From: Sphingomonas sp. 8AM | GTDB lineage: Bacteria > Pseudomonadota > Alphaproteobacteria > Sphingomonadales > Sphingomonadaceae | NCBI RefSeq assembly: GCF_902506455.1 | Contig: NZ_LR733844.1 | Location: forward strand, 2,685,303-2,749,302 | Length of the DNA: 64,000 nucleotides | Direction: 5' to 3' | In this document: positions 48,255 to 58,487 of the stretch, in pieces | How the letters are laid out: the number at the start of each line of letters is the position of its first letter | How positions within the stretch are numbered: the stretch's first letter is position 1 | Position numbers and translations under genes: made by a program | The notes under the pieces: model-generated | What the model was told of the DNA's origin: nothing | The model's input: only the letters and a program-made list of their open reading frames with translations | Database searches by the model: none

Positions 48255-48866
48255 ATGCTGACGATCTGGGGGCGCCTGAACTCGCATAACGTCAAGAAGG
48301 TTGTGTGGCTCGCCGAGGAGCTGGCGCTGACCTACCAGCGCCACGACGTCGGCGGCACGTTCAGGATGGACGAAGCCTATCGCGTAAAAAACCCCAATGC
48401 CTTGGTCCCGACGATCGAGGACGGCAACATCGTCCTGTGGGAGTCGAACGCGATCCTGCGCTATCTGGCCGCGCGGCATGGCGACGACGCACTATGGCCC
48501 GCCGATCCGGTGCGGCGGGCGCTCGCGGATCGCTGGATGGACTGGCAATTCGGCTATGCCGAGGCGCAGCGGCCGGCGTTCACTGGGCTCGTGCGTCAGT
48601 CGCCGGAGCAGCGCGACCCCGCGGCGATCGAGCGCGCGACGGTGGCGTGCGCGCGGATGATGACGGTTCTCGACGCCGCACTGGCGATCCAACCGTGGCT
48701 GTCGGGCGATACGTTCGGCCTCGGCGACGTGCCGATGGGAGTATACGCACATACCTTCTTCGCGCTCGGGCTGGCGCGTGAGCCCGTGCCGCATGTAGCG
48801 CACTGGTATGAGCGGCTGAAGACGCGACCGGGCTTTGCCGCGAACGTGATGATTCCGCTGACATAG
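48255..48866 (+). CDS. glutathione S-transferase family protein
   Basis: 203 residues. The thioredoxin-like N-domain shows SHNVKKVVWLAEELAL, NPNALVPTIEDG (cis-proline) and LWESNAILRYLA (glutathione-binding ES). An all-helical C-domain follows (DTFGLGDVPMGVYAH). Ser10, or nearby Asn, is the likely catalytic position, as in theta/beta-like bacterial GSTs. Substrate unknown. It starts eight bases after argJ and is probably co-transcribed. Confidence 0.88.
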   Translation: MLTIWGRLNSHNVKKVVWLAEELALTYQRHDVGGTFRMDEAYRVKNPNALVPTIEDGNIVLWESNAILRYLAARHGDDALWPADPVRRALADRWMDWQFGYAEAQRPAFTGLVRQSPEQRDPAAIERATVACARMMTVLDAALAIQPWLSGDTFGLGDVPMGVYAHTFFALGLAREPVPHVAHWYERLKTRPGFAANVMIPLT

Positions 48867-48882
48867 GAGCGATCCGCCTTGT

Positions 48883-48913
48883 CCGTCGCCGCGGACTTGA
48901 TCCGGGGCGACGG
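48883..48913. terminator. bidirectional hairpin between convergent genes
   Basis: Thirteen-base arms (CCGTCGCCGCGGA and TCCGGGGCGACGG) pair with one mismatch around a CTTGA loop. It lies between the GST stop (48866) and the stop of the secreted protein (48920). The same loop and inner stem occur at 29845-29861. Confidence 0.65.
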
Positions 48914-48919
48914 CTTAGG

Positions 48920-49395
48920 TCACTCAGGCGCGGCGCGGATCACCTCGGCGGACTGGACCGCGTCGACCAACAGGCTCCGATGCCACATCCCCATATGCCC
49001 GAACCCGGGCAGACTGAACGGTGACCGCTGCGGCTCTGGCAGCATCTCCCGCGCGATCAGCCGGATGTGGTAAGCGGTGCCGGACCGCCGCGGAACGGCC
49101 CTCGCGATATCGCTCTTCGCGTCGATGTCGAGCCAATAGACAGTGGGATCCGACGCCATTCGTCGCCGCGCCTCGTCGTAGCTTCGCGCGCCCTCGACAA
49201 ACTGAGACCCCTCGAATTCATCGATCCACGCGCCCTCATAGGATCGTGGCGCGCGAAAGCGGCGGCATTCTCGATCCGGCCCGCGGATGACGAACGCCAC
49301 CCCGCCCGACCGCTCGTCGCGTCGACACACCGGCGCGGAAGGCGGTGGTGGAACCGTGGCGGCGCCCTGCATCAACAGCAGCGCCGCCAGCAGCA

Positions 49396-49396
<1 letters not shown>
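48920..49396 (-). CDS. secreted protein of unknown function
   Basis: 158 residues with a short signal peptide (MLLAALLLMQGAATV). Mature features are VCRRDERSGGVAFVIRGPDRECRRF, ARSYDEARRRMASDPTVYWLDIDAKSDIARA and a C-terminal HMGMWHRSLLVDAVQ. Two cysteines could form a disulfide. No family was recognised. It shares one base with the trxA stop (TGATG) and ends the divL-to-trxA gene run. Confidence 0.65.
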
Positions 49397-49719
<323 letters not shown>

Positions 49720-49767
49720 GTCATTACTCCTTGGATGCACTGAACCTAGGGTGTCGGGCGTGTGCGC

Positions 49768-52700
49768 TCAACCACCCGCGGCCAAGCTTTGCTCCGGTCC
49801 CGAGAAGCGGCGCTTGACGGGGTCGAGCAACGCGGCGGGCAGATCGATCAGCCGCGGCCCGGCGGTGTAGAGCAACGCCACCTCGACGCGCGTGTCCGGA
49901 AAGATGACCTCCAGCGCGGCGTGATAGGCGGCCATCTGTCGCAGGTGATAATCGGGTACGTCCTCGACGCTGTCGGGCACGCCGCGCCCGGTCTTGTAGT
50001 CGATCGCGCGAACCACGCCGTCGCCGATCAGCAACCGGTCGATCGTGCCAGAGATCACGCGCCCGGTTGGAAGCGTCGCGGCGACCGGTGCTTCCGCAAG
50101 CGCGGCCGGGCCGAACAATGCGGCATAGGCCGGGTCGTTGAGCACCGCCAGGACGGGCGCGATCACGGCAGATGGATCGACGACCCCGCGCGCGCTGAGC
50201 CAGCGGAGCGCCGCCGTCTCACGCGCCGCCGGAGCGAGCGGTGGAAGTCGCTCGAACAAGGCATGCATCAGCGTACCGCGTTCGGCCGCCCCACGGGCAG
50301 CGGGCGCGGGCGGCGCATCGCTGACCGCGTCGTCACCGATCGACGACGGAGTCAGCGGACGCGGTGGCTTGGCGTCCTCGAGCGCGGGGCGCCGCGCCCA
50401 GTCCGGAAGCGTGATCACAACATCGTCGCTAGCCCCCGCCCCGCCCTTCGTCGCCACCGCACGCGCCGGCCGACGCCCGGTGAAGACGCGCTCGCCCTCG
50501 CCGCCGCCGATCCCCAGCGCATCGAGCGTTCGTGCGGCAGCGGCATACCAGCTCGCGTCCGGCGGCACGCCCTGCCATTTGGCACTGAGCGACCCGGCGA
50601 TCACCAGTCGTTCCTCGGCGCGGGTCGCCGCCACATAGAACAGCCGCCAATGCTCCTGCCGCTCGCGTTCCTCGACCTGCGCGAGCGCAGTGTCGATCGC
50701 CCCGGCGCGCTCGGCGCTACGCGGGCGGAAAACCGGGATCGGCTTCTCCAGTCCCTCGGGCGTCCACATCAGCGTCGAACGCGGGCTGGCATCGGGGTCC
50801 GCGGTGGCGTCGGCGAGAATGACCAGCGGGGACTGCAGGCCCTTCGCGCCGTGCGCGGTCATGACCCGCACCGCGTCGAGCGGCGCAGCGGCGTCGCGGA
50901 CGATCTCCACCTCGTCACGCTCGAACCAGTCGAGGAAGCGTTGCAGCGACGGCGTCGACCCGGTTTCGAAATCGAGCGCGGCGTTGAGCAGTTCCTCGAT
51001 CGGGTCACGCGCCTCCTCGCCGAGCCGGGCCAGCAATTTGCGCCGGCCATCGAGCGATCCGGACAACAGCAGTTCGAGGAATCGATAGGGCGTGTCGTAA
51101 TCGGCGCTGGCGAGGAGCGCGGCCAGTTCCGCGACATGCCCCGCATGATGCCGCGACAGGTGGCGCCACAGCGAGCCCTGACGCTCAACCGCGCGCATCA
51201 TCAGCTCGTCCTGCGTCCAGCCGATCAGCGGCGAGACGAGCAGGCTGGCGAGGCTGAGATCGTCGTCGGGCTGGAGCACGAACCGCACCGCGGCGAGCAG
51301 GTCCTGCACCGCCAGCGGCGCGGAAAGCCGCAGCCGGTCGACGCCCGCCACCGGCACGCCCTCGGCATAGAGCCGCGCGACGAGCAATTGCGCCAGCTCG
51401 CCGCGGCGCTTGACGAGGATCATCACGTCCTCCGGGCGCAGGCGGCGGCCCTTGCTCTCCAGCAGCAATCCGCCATCCTCCAGCGGACCGAGCCAGCGCT
51501 TCACCGCCTGTGCAATTCGCGTGGCGTTGGCGCGGACCGCATCGTCGATCCAGCCTTCCTCGCCGCTGTCCTCAGCGTCCGTGGCCCCCGCAGCAACGGG
51601 CGGCCAGAGCACGACCGCGCCCGGACCCGTCACGCGGCTGGCGTGCGGCGGAATATCCTCGGCAGCACCCAACCCGGCTGCACCGACCGTCGCAATCGCC
51701 TGATCGACGAACTCCAGCACCGGCGCCGTGGAGCGGAACGAGTCCGTCAGCGACAACCGGTCGAAGGGCAGTCCGCGCTCGTGATCGGGCATCAGGTCGT
51801 CGCCGGCCACGTCGCGCGCACGATCGGCGAAATAGCGCTCGGCCGCGAGGAAGTTGATCGGGTCGGTGCCCTGAAAGCCGAAGATCGCCTGCTTCAGATC
51901 GCCGACTGTAAACAAGGTCCGTACCGACGGCGCATAGACGCCGCGTCCGACGAAATATTCATCGACCAGCGCGCGAATGATCGTCCATTGCGCGACATTG
52001 GTGTCCTGCGCCTCGTCGACCAGCACATGTTCGGTAATCTGGTCGAGCTTGTAGCGAATCCACTCGCCGATCCCTTCCTGCCGCAGCAGCGCGACCGCAG
52101 CGTCGATCAGGTCGTTGAAATCGACCGCGCCGCTGTGACGCTTGGCGATGGCATAGCCACGCGCATACTCGCGCCCGACCTCCAGTGCTGCGCCGAGCCG
52201 GTCGGCATAGGCCGCCCGCACCCGCAGCGACAGCAGCTCGCCGCACCAGCCGTGCATGCGCATCGCGTGATCGGCGTAGTCGGGGTCGGCCGGCGCGCGG
52301 CCCTTGCCGAACGACAGCGGATCGCCGTCCTTCTTCGCCCAGACGCCGTGCAGGTGGTCGAGTGTCGCGGCGCGCTCCTCGACGCCGACGGCAAGCCATG
52401 CCCCGATTGCCTCGGCCCGATCGATCCCGCTCTTGGTTCCCCAGCCGCGGTTGAGCGCAGCGAGCGTATCGAGTGTCGCTCGATCGATCGCATCGTCGCC
52501 GCATGCGTCACGAACGTGCGCGGCGACGTCGCCGAGCGGCAGGCCGAGCTGCGTGCGGACGAACGGTGCGATTCCGGCGGGAAGCGCCTCCAGCGCGTCG
52601 TTTGCGCGCGCGCAATCGGCAAGGAACTGCTCCGCCCCCTGCTCGCCGAGCCGGACGCTCAGCGCGCCGATCGTCTCGACCGGGCGGGTGCGGCCTTCGC

Positions 52701-53220
52701 GTTCAGCCTGCACCAGCAAATCGGAGAGCGCCTGCCGGCGGAGCAGCGCTTCCTCGCGTGGCTCGATCGGCCGGAAACCGGGAACGAGTCCGGCCTCGAT
52801 CGGGAAGGCGGCAAGCAGACCCTGGCAGAAACCGTGGATCGTCTGGATGCGCAGACCCCCGCCGGGCGCGTCAAGGACGCGCGCGAACAGCGTGCGGGCG
52901 CGGGCGACCAGCGCCGGCGTCGGCCGCTCGCCAAGCGCGGCGAGGTCGGCAGCGAGTTCGGTGTCCGGCATGCGGACCCAGGCGGCGAGCTGCCGATTGA
53001 CACGCGCCGCCATCTCCGCCGCGCCGGCCTTGGTGAAGGTCAGGCACAGGATCGCGCCAGGCTCGACGTCGCGCAGCAACAGGCGGAACACGCGCGCGGC
53101 GAGCACCTGCGTCTTGCCGGTCCCCGCCGATGCGGACAGCCAGACATGCGCCTCGGGACGGCTGGCGCGAAGCTGCGCATCCTTGAGCTGGGGTAGCGGG
53201 GTAACCGCGCGGGGGGTCAT
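49768..53220 (-). CDS. addA: double-strand break repair helicase-nuclease AddA
   Basis: 1150 residues. Walker A VWLSASAGTGKTQVLA, motif II VLVDEAQDTN, UvrD-like helicase motifs through MTAHGAKGLQ, and a C-terminal RecB-type nuclease (VRAIDYKTGRGVP, then HLRQMAAYHAAL). With AddB it resects DNA ends for RecA. A strong GGAGGAGG precedes ATG 53220. A GC hairpin (CCCGCCTGCGCGGGG) sits in the 111-base gap after addB. Confidence 0.96.
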   Translation of the reverse strand: MTPRAVTPLPQLKDAQLRASRPEAHVWLSASAGTGKTQVLAARVFRLLLRDVEPGAILCLTFTKAGAAEMAARVNRQLAAWVRMPDTELAADLAALGERPTPALVARARTLFARVLDAPGGGLRIQTIHGFCQGLLAAFPIEAGLVPGFRPIEPREEALLRRQALSDLLVQAEREGRTRPVETIGALSVRLGEQGAEQFLADCARANDALEALPAGIAPFVRTQLGLPLGDVAAHVRDACGDDAIDRATLDTLAALNRGWGTKSGIDRAEAIGAWLAVGVEERAATLDHLHGVWAKKDGDPLSFGKGRAPADPDYADHAMRMHGWCGELLSLRVRAAYADRLGAALEVGREYARGYAIAKRHSGAVDFNDLIDAAVALLRQEGIGEWIRYKLDQITEHVLVDEAQDTNVAQWTIIRALVDEYFVGRGVYAPSVRTLFTVGDLKQAIFGFQGTDPINFLAAERYFADRARDVAGDDLMPDHERGLPFDRLSLTDSFRSTAPVLEFVDQAIATVGAAGLGAAEDIPPHASRVTGPGAVVLWPPVAAGATDAEDSGEEGWIDDAVRANATRIAQAVKRWLGPLEDGGLLLESKGRRLRPEDVMILVKRRGELAQLLVARLYAEGVPVAGVDRLRLSAPLAVQDLLAAVRFVLQPDDDLSLASLLVSPLIGWTQDELMMRAVERQGSLWRHLSRHHAGHVAELAALLASADYDTPYRFLELLLSGSLDGRRKLLARLGEEARDPIEELLNAALDFETGSTPSLQRFLDWFERDEVEIVRDAAAPLDAVRVMTAHGAKGLQSPLVILADATADPDASPRSTLMWTPEGLEKPIPVFRPRSAERAGAIDTALAQVEERERQEHWRLFYVAATRAEERLVIAGSLSAKWQGVPPDASWYAAAARTLDALGIGGGEGERVFTGRRPARAVATKGGAGASDDVVITLPDWARRPALEDAKPPRPLTPSSIGDDAVSDAPPAPAARGAAERGTLMHALFERLPPLAPAARETAALRWLSARGVVDPSAVIAPVLAVLNDPAYAALFGPAALAEAPVAATLPTGRVISGTIDRLLIGDGVVRAIDYKTGRGVPDSVEDVPDYHLRQMAAYHAALEVIFPDTRVEVALLYTAGPRLIDLPAALLDPVKRRFSGPEQSLAAGG

Positions 53221-53331
53221 GCCTGGGCCTCCTCCGTCATCCCCGCGCAGGCGGGAAGCGCGACACGCCAACGTTGCGATTTCAGCGCGCAGGTCAGCGC
53301 TGCGCGCTGTCCGCCGTTGCCGAAATGACGA

Positions 53332-56307
53332 TTACGCATCGCGGCCATACCATTCATCACGGCGCATCAACTGGTCGTATTCCGCAAAGGGCGCGAATTC
53401 GGGGTGGAGCTTGGCGGTGAACGGCTCCTCGCCCGTCAACCAGCGGGCCGCCGCCTCCGCAAAGCTGTCGCACGCGGCGCAAACAAAGTCGCCGGTCATG
53501 ATCCGCCCGCCCTTGCCCGCCGGGTCCGCCGGGCTCGATACCGAACCGAACGCGTCGCCCTTCTTCGCGAGCGACCAATATTCGAACGCGCTCGCCTGCC
53601 CCGACACGTTGCCGAACCCGCCTGCCTCGGCGATCGCGCCGAGCAATCCGAGCTGCAAATTGAACCCGCCACGCACCGCCGCGATCGACGGCGCCTTGCC
53701 CGTCTTGTAGTCGACGATCCCCAGCCCGCCATCAGGCATCCGGTCGATCCGGTCGAAACGCCCGGTCAGCTCGATGCCCGACAACTCGGTGGTGCCGCGC
53801 CCTTCCACCGCCAGCACGTTGCGTCCGGCCGCGCGATCGGCGAGCGTCTTGCCCGCCACCCACTCGAACGCCGCGATCAGCCGCGGCTGCCACAGCGCGC
53901 GGAGCAGCGGATGCGTCGCGGGATCGGCCAGCAAGGTCAGCGCGCGCGGCAGCAGCTTGTCGGCATCGCAACCGTCCTCGCGCGCCCACGCCTCCAGTAC
54001 CGCATGGACCGCGGTGCCCCGCCACGCCGCGCTGGGATCGGCATCGACCGGGTCGAGCGCCGAAAGCTTCAGGATGCGGCGCGCATAGAAGGCGAACGGG
54101 TCGGCCTTGAGCCGGTCGACCTCGGTGACCGAGATCTGGCGTGGGCGCAGCCGTGCCGGTGGCAGCGGCGCGGGCCGGTCGGCTGGCGTCGGCACGCGCG
54201 TGCCGTCGAGCGCGCGCGCCCACATCGCCAGGGTCTGGTCGCCCGGGAAGCGCTCGCCGGTCATCGCCTCCAGCCGCAGCCAGAAACGCGAGGCGAGTGC
54301 CGGCGAGCGCGCATCGCGCCGCGCACGGGTCAGCACCACCTGCCTGGCACCGAGCGCCTGCCCGAAATCATGCGCCGCCACCCCGATCCCGCGATCGAGG
54401 CCCGGCAGCCCCAGTTCGGCGCGCACGCGCGGCGCGAGCCATGGGTCCGGCGCGGGCAGCCCCGGCCATGTTCCTTCGTTGAGCCCCGACAGGATCATCA
54501 GATCGGCGCGTTGCAGCCGCGCCTCCATCAAGCCGTAGATGGCGAGCCGCGGGTGGCGCTCGCGCGGCAGCAGCCGGATCGCGATCTCGTCCATCAGCAT
54601 CCGCAGCAACGGCGCAAAACCCGCCGGTGCGATCTGTTGCGGCCCGCACGGCGCCTGCGTCTCCAGCCCCGTCAGCAGATCGGCAGCGGCCCGTCCCGCC
54701 GGGCCACGCCACGCCTCTTCGCCGGCGAGCAGATCGGCCGCCTCGCGCAGGCACGCGACCAGACTCGACAAGGTCGCCATTCCCGTACCGAACCCACGCG
54801 CGGCCGGGTCGAGCAGTGGGCGCGCCGCGCGCCACCACTCGGCGGCAGGCGCGAAGGCCGGCACCGCGGCGAGGTGACGATCAATCCCCTCCAGCCCAGG
54901 CGCCGGGCGCGGGCCCCGCAACGCGCGGTCGAGGCGGCGCACCCCGTCGAGCCACGCGCCGCGCCCGTCCCCGAGCCGCACCAGCGGATGCTTGAGCAGC
55001 GTCAGCAACGCCATCGGCGCAAAGTCCTGCGCCGCCGCCTCGATGATCGCGGTCAACAGCGTACCCGGCGGCAGGGTCGCCAGCGCGCGGCCGGCGCTGT
55101 CGTCCACCTCGATGTTCCAGCGCCGGCAATGCGCCGCCACGCGCCGGGCAAGCATCCGGTCGGGGGTGACCAGCGCCGCGGTGATGCCCGGCGTCTCGAC
55201 CGCCTCGCGCAGCTTGAGCGCGATCGCCTGCGCTTCCTCGGCCGGGGTCGCGAGTTCGACGGCGGTCACCCCGGTCAGGCGGCGATCGGCGGCGTCGAGC
55301 TGCGTCCATTTGGCAGTGAAGCGCGCCGGCGCCAGCGCGTTGGCGATCGCACGCCCGCGCGCGGCCGTTGTGTCATGTTCGCTCCCACCGGCCCAGCGCG
55401 ACACTTCATCGCGCGCCGCCCCGATCCGCTCGAGCAGCAGCTTGAGGTGGAATTGCGGATGCACCTCTATCGATCGCGCGCGTACTCCGGTGACGGGGTC
55501 GGGTTCGTGCGGACCGAGCGCGGCCCATTCCGCGTCTGGCAGGGTCAGGTCGAGATCCGCAAACACCACCATCCCCTGCGAAAGTTCCGCCACCGTGCGC
55601 AGCAGCCGCGCCACGGCTGGCGCGGGATCGGTGATCCCGGCGGCGCAAACGAACTGCCCGGGTGGCGCCGCGCGCCAGCGCGCCGCCTGCTGGTCAAGCA
55701 GCCGGATGCGGCGCTCGGCACCGTCGATGGCGCCCAGCCGGTCGCGCTCGCCCGGCCAGCGATCGAGCAGGAGGCGGAACAACCGGAGTGCGGTTTCCCA
55801 ATGATCCGACAACCCCTCGCCGGGATCGAGCGCGGCGAGCCGCGCCGGCGATACCTCCTCGACGATCAGCTGGTCGAGCGTCGCGGCAAGGTCGCCCGCC
55901 AGCCGCACCGCCTCCGCCGCATCGACAGGGCGTCCCGCCGCGGCGCGCTCCTCCTCGACCAGCCGCGCCAGAATCATGCGGCGTTGCAGCGGGTCGATCG
56001 CCGGCGGCAGCGGCGGCGTGGCGTCGGCCGGGTCGAGCGTGGCGCCGACCCCGGCATCCAGCTCCTCGCCGCTCAAGGCGACGATCCGCGGCAACAGCAG
56101 CGCGCCGCCGCTGGCGCGCACGAACGCCTCGCGCACCGCCAGCCCGCCGCGATTGTTCGGGACCAGCACCGTCCCGCGCGCCAGCGCCAGCCGGTCGCTG
56201 CCGAACCGCCGCAACAGGCCTGCAACCAGCGCGTCGGCGAAAGCGCGATGCGCGGGGATGGTGTAGAGTCGCAGACCCCGCTCGGCCGGCGGGGCGGTGT
56301 CAGCCAT
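53332..56307 (-). CDS. addB: double-strand break repair nuclease AddB
   Basis: 991 residues, typical of the alphaproteobacterial form. The N-terminal UvrD-like region is degenerate: LYTIPAHRAFADALV replaces Walker A. The C-terminal nuclease has GIVDYKTGKAPS. It forms AddAB with the next gene. It overlaps murU by eight bases. Confidence 0.94.
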   Translation of the reverse strand: MADTAPPAERGLRLYTIPAHRAFADALVAGLLRRFGSDRLALARGTVLVPNNRGGLAVREAFVRASGGALLLPRIVALSGEELDAGVGATLDPADATPPLPPAIDPLQRRMILARLVEEERAAAGRPVDAAEAVRLAGDLAATLDQLIVEEVSPARLAALDPGEGLSDHWETALRLFRLLLDRWPGERDRLGAIDGAERRIRLLDQQAARWRAAPPGQFVCAAGITDPAPAVARLLRTVAELSQGMVVFADLDLTLPDAEWAALGPHEPDPVTGVRARSIEVHPQFHLKLLLERIGAARDEVSRWAGGSEHDTTAARGRAIANALAPARFTAKWTQLDAADRRLTGVTAVELATPAEEAQAIALKLREAVETPGITAALVTPDRMLARRVAAHCRRWNIEVDDSAGRALATLPPGTLLTAIIEAAAQDFAPMALLTLLKHPLVRLGDGRGAWLDGVRRLDRALRGPRPAPGLEGIDRHLAAVPAFAPAAEWWRAARPLLDPAARGFGTGMATLSSLVACLREAADLLAGEEAWRGPAGRAAADLLTGLETQAPCGPQQIAPAGFAPLLRMLMDEIAIRLLPRERHPRLAIYGLMEARLQRADLMILSGLNEGTWPGLPAPDPWLAPRVRAELGLPGLDRGIGVAAHDFGQALGARQVVLTRARRDARSPALASRFWLRLEAMTGERFPGDQTLAMWARALDGTRVPTPADRPAPLPPARLRPRQISVTEVDRLKADPFAFYARRILKLSALDPVDADPSAAWRGTAVHAVLEAWAREDGCDADKLLPRALTLLADPATHPLLRALWQPRLIAAFEWVAGKTLADRAAGRNVLAVEGRGTTELSGIELTGRFDRIDRMPDGGLGIVDYKTGKAPSIAAVRGGFNLQLGLLGAIAEAGGFGNVSGQASAFEYWSLAKKGDAFGSVSSPADPAGKGGRIMTGDFVCAACDSFAEAAARWLTGEEPFTAKLHPEFAPFAEYDQLMRRDEWYGRDA

Positions 56308-57055
56308 CCGCGAGCAGCGCCTCGGTCCGCGCAATCGCGCCCGGCACGTTCACCTCCGACCACAGGCCCTGATGCACGAGGCCATAGGCACGCCCCGCCT
56401 CGATCGCGCGGTTCCAGAACAGGTTCGTCGAGAAGGGGCCCTCCGGCCAGTCGCGGATCAGCCGCGGCGAGACGATCTGCACGCCGGTAAACACGAACGG
56501 CGCGACCCGGCCCGGCTTGCGCCGCCCGCTGATCCGCCCGCTGGGGGCGAGGTGGAAATCTCCTTGTCCGCTGTGATTATGCGCGCGGGCATAAGGAACC
56601 ATCAGCAGCAGCGCGTCCATGGCGGCATCGTCCCAGCGATCGGCAAGCTGGCGTATCGCGTCGGTCGGGCCGTCGAGCCAGAGATTGTCGCCATTGACGA
56701 CGATGAACGGCTCGTCGCCCAACAGCGGCAGCGCGCGCACGATCCCGCCCCCGGTTTCGAGCAATTGTGCGCGCTCGTCGGACACGATCACCTCGATGTC
56801 GTGGACCCGGTGCCGTAGATGCGCCTCCAGTGCGTCGGCGAGATAGTGAACGTTGACGACCGCGCGCTCGACTCCGGCAGCACGGAGCCGGTCGAACACA
56901 TGATCGATAAGCGCGCGACCACGCACCTCGACCAGCGGCTTGGGACGGGTAGCGGTCAGTGGCCGCATCCGTTTGCCTACGCCGGCCGCCATGACCATCG
57001 CGGTACGTGGCACGCGCGACCCCGGGTCGGGGCGGATGTAGTGCGGGCGCGTCAT
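56300..57055 (-). CDS. murU: N-acetylmuramate alpha-1-phosphate uridylyltransferase
   Basis: 251 residues of nucleotidyltransferase fold: AMVMAAGVGKRMRPLTATRPKPLVEV (nucleotide loop), ETGGGIVRAL and VVNGDNLW (metal Asp). Next to amgK it is best read as MurU, which makes UDP-MurNAc from recycled MurNAc-1-phosphate. It starts by overlapping amgK (ATGA). The 58-residue upstream extension is antisense-like and was excluded. Confidence 0.9.
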   Translation of the reverse strand: MTRPHYIRPDPGSRVPRTAMVMAAGVGKRMRPLTATRPKPLVEVRGRALIDHVFDRLRAAGVERAVVNVHYLADALEAHLRHRVHDIEVIVSDERAQLLETGGGIVRALPLLGDEPFIVVNGDNLWLDGPTDAIRQLADRWDDAAMDALLLMVPYARAHNHSGQGDFHLAPSGRISGRRKPGRVAPFVFTGVQIVSPRLIRDWPEGPFSTNLFWNRAIEAGRAYGLVHQGLWSEVNVPGAIARTEALLADG

Positions 57056-58035
57056 GCGAGGCCTCGCGCCTCGGCGAGCACCAGCGGATCGCCCCGCCAT
57101 TCCGGCGGCAGATGATCGTCGAACCAGCGCGCGACCGGCGCCAGTGCCGGGTCGGTCAGATCGCGTTCCAGATACGCCCAGACCCGCGGACACAGCGCCG
57201 CATAGCGCGGCTTGCCGTCGCGCTTCCACAGCCGCGCGAAGATGCCGAGGATCTTGGCGTTACGCTGCGCGCCGAGCACGTGATAGGCGCGCAGGAACGC
57301 GTCGCCCTCGCCGGTCGCGGTGCGATACCGTGCAAGCATCGCCTCCTCGATCGTCGGATCGACATCGCGGCGCGCGTCCTGAAGCAGCGACACGAGATCA
57401 TAGGCGGGATGTCCGGCCAGCGCGTCCTGAAAGTCGAGCAGGCCGAGCGCCCGCTCCGCGCCGACCAGCATCAGGTTCTCGGCGTGATAGTCGCGCAGCA
57501 CCGTGACCGGCGCCACACCCTCGACATGGTGGAGCACCGCGTCCCATGCCGCGCGATAACCCTCACCATCGACCTCGGCGCCGAATGCCGGGCAATACCA
57601 TTCGACGAGCAATCCGGCCTCGCGCTGCAACTCGGCGCGATCATAGGCGCGCCACGGTCCCGCCGGTTTGGCACGCAGCGCCACCAATAGATCGACCGCC
57701 GCCTCGTACAGCGCGATTGCCGAACCGACGTCGGCGTCGGCGGTTTCGCGTAGCCGCACGTCGCCGAAATCCTCCAGCAGCACGAAGCCGCGCTGAAGAT
57801 CGACCGCATGGATCGCGGGTGCGGCGAAAGCGTGCTCGGCCAGCCAGGCCGCGACGGCGAGAAACGGGCGCGGATCCTCGTGCGGCGGTGGCGCGTCCAT
57901 GAGAATCGCGCTTCGAGCGCCGGCATGGACGCGGAAATAGCGCCGGAACGAGGCGTCACCGGCCAGCGGCTCAATGTGTGCGCCGCTCCATCCGTGTGCG
58001 TCGAGAAAAGCCGGCGCATCCGCCGGCGGAGTCAT
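57052..58035 (-). CDS. amgK: anomeric MurNAc/GlcNAc kinase AmgK
   Basis: 327 residues with an APH-like kinase fold: LAGDASFRRYFRV, the catalytic RDYHAENLML and metal motif LLDFQDALAGHPAYDL. It phosphorylates C1 of MurNAc, bypassing MurQ in peptidoglycan recycling; MurU then acts. ATG 58035 gives a four-base overlap with tsaE; ATG 58044 is also possible. Confidence 0.9.
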   Translation of the reverse strand: MTPPADAPAFLDAHGWSGAHIEPLAGDASFRRYFRVHAGARSAILMDAPPPHEDPRPFLAVAAWLAEHAFAAPAIHAVDLQRGFVLLEDFGDVRLRETADADVGSAIALYEAAVDLLVALRAKPAGPWRAYDRAELQREAGLLVEWYCPAFGAEVDGEGYRAAWDAVLHHVEGVAPVTVLRDYHAENLMLVGAERALGLLDFQDALAGHPAYDLVSLLQDARRDVDPTIEEAMLARYRTATGEGDAFLRAYHVLGAQRNAKILGIFARLWKRDGKPRYAALCPRVWAYLERDLTDPALAPVARWFDDHLPPEWRGDPLVLAEARGLA

Positions 58036-58487
58036 CGTGGCCATCGCCCGTCCCAAGCGGCGGGCGCCGTCCAAGTCAAGCGACGCGCGCCATCCGGCGC
58101 CCACGCGATGTCGAGCGCCAGCGCGTCCGGCCATCGCGCGGCGCCCGCCCGCTCAGGCCATTCGACCAGCAAGGCCGCATCAAGCCGCGCCTCTTCCAGC
58201 CCCAGTTCGTCGACTTCGGCCGGATCCTCGAGCCGATAAAGATCGACGTGAAGCACCGGCAACCGCACGTTGGGCGGTTCATATGGCTGGACGATCGCGA
58301 AGGTCGGGCTCGGCGCCTCCTCGGCCAGCCCGAGCGCGGCGAGCACCCCGCGCGCCAGACTCGTCTTGCCTGCACCCAGACCGCCGGTCAGCGTCACGAC
58401 GTCGCCCGCGCGCAGCACCTCGGCCAGCCGTGCGCCGGCCGCAGCCGTCGCGGTCACGTCTGCCAGCCATTCGGCGCCGCGCTTCAT
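58032..58487 (-). CDS. tsaE: tRNA threonylcarbamoyladenosine synthesis ATPase TsaE
   Basis: 151 residues. Walker A GGLGAGKTSLARG, SPTFAIVQPYE, HVDLYRLEDPAEVDELGLEE and a Trp near LVEWPERA are family hallmarks. With TsaB, TsaC and TsaD it makes t6A37 in ANN-decoding tRNAs. It overlaps divL and amgK by four bases each. Confidence 0.94.
   Translation of the reverse strand: MKRGAEWLADVTATAAAGARLAEVLRAGDVVTLTGGLGAGKTSLARGVLAALGLAEEAPSPTFAIVQPYEPPNVRLPVLHVDLYRLEDPAEVDELGLEEARLDAALLVEWPERAGAARWPDALALDIAWAPDGARRLTWTAPAAWDGRWPR

Noticed and set aside
49762..53196. 1144-residue plus-strand frame
   Set aside because: Antisense to addA, with no recognisable motifs.
53404..56490. 1028-residue plus-strand frame
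   Set aside because: Antisense to addB and composition-driven.
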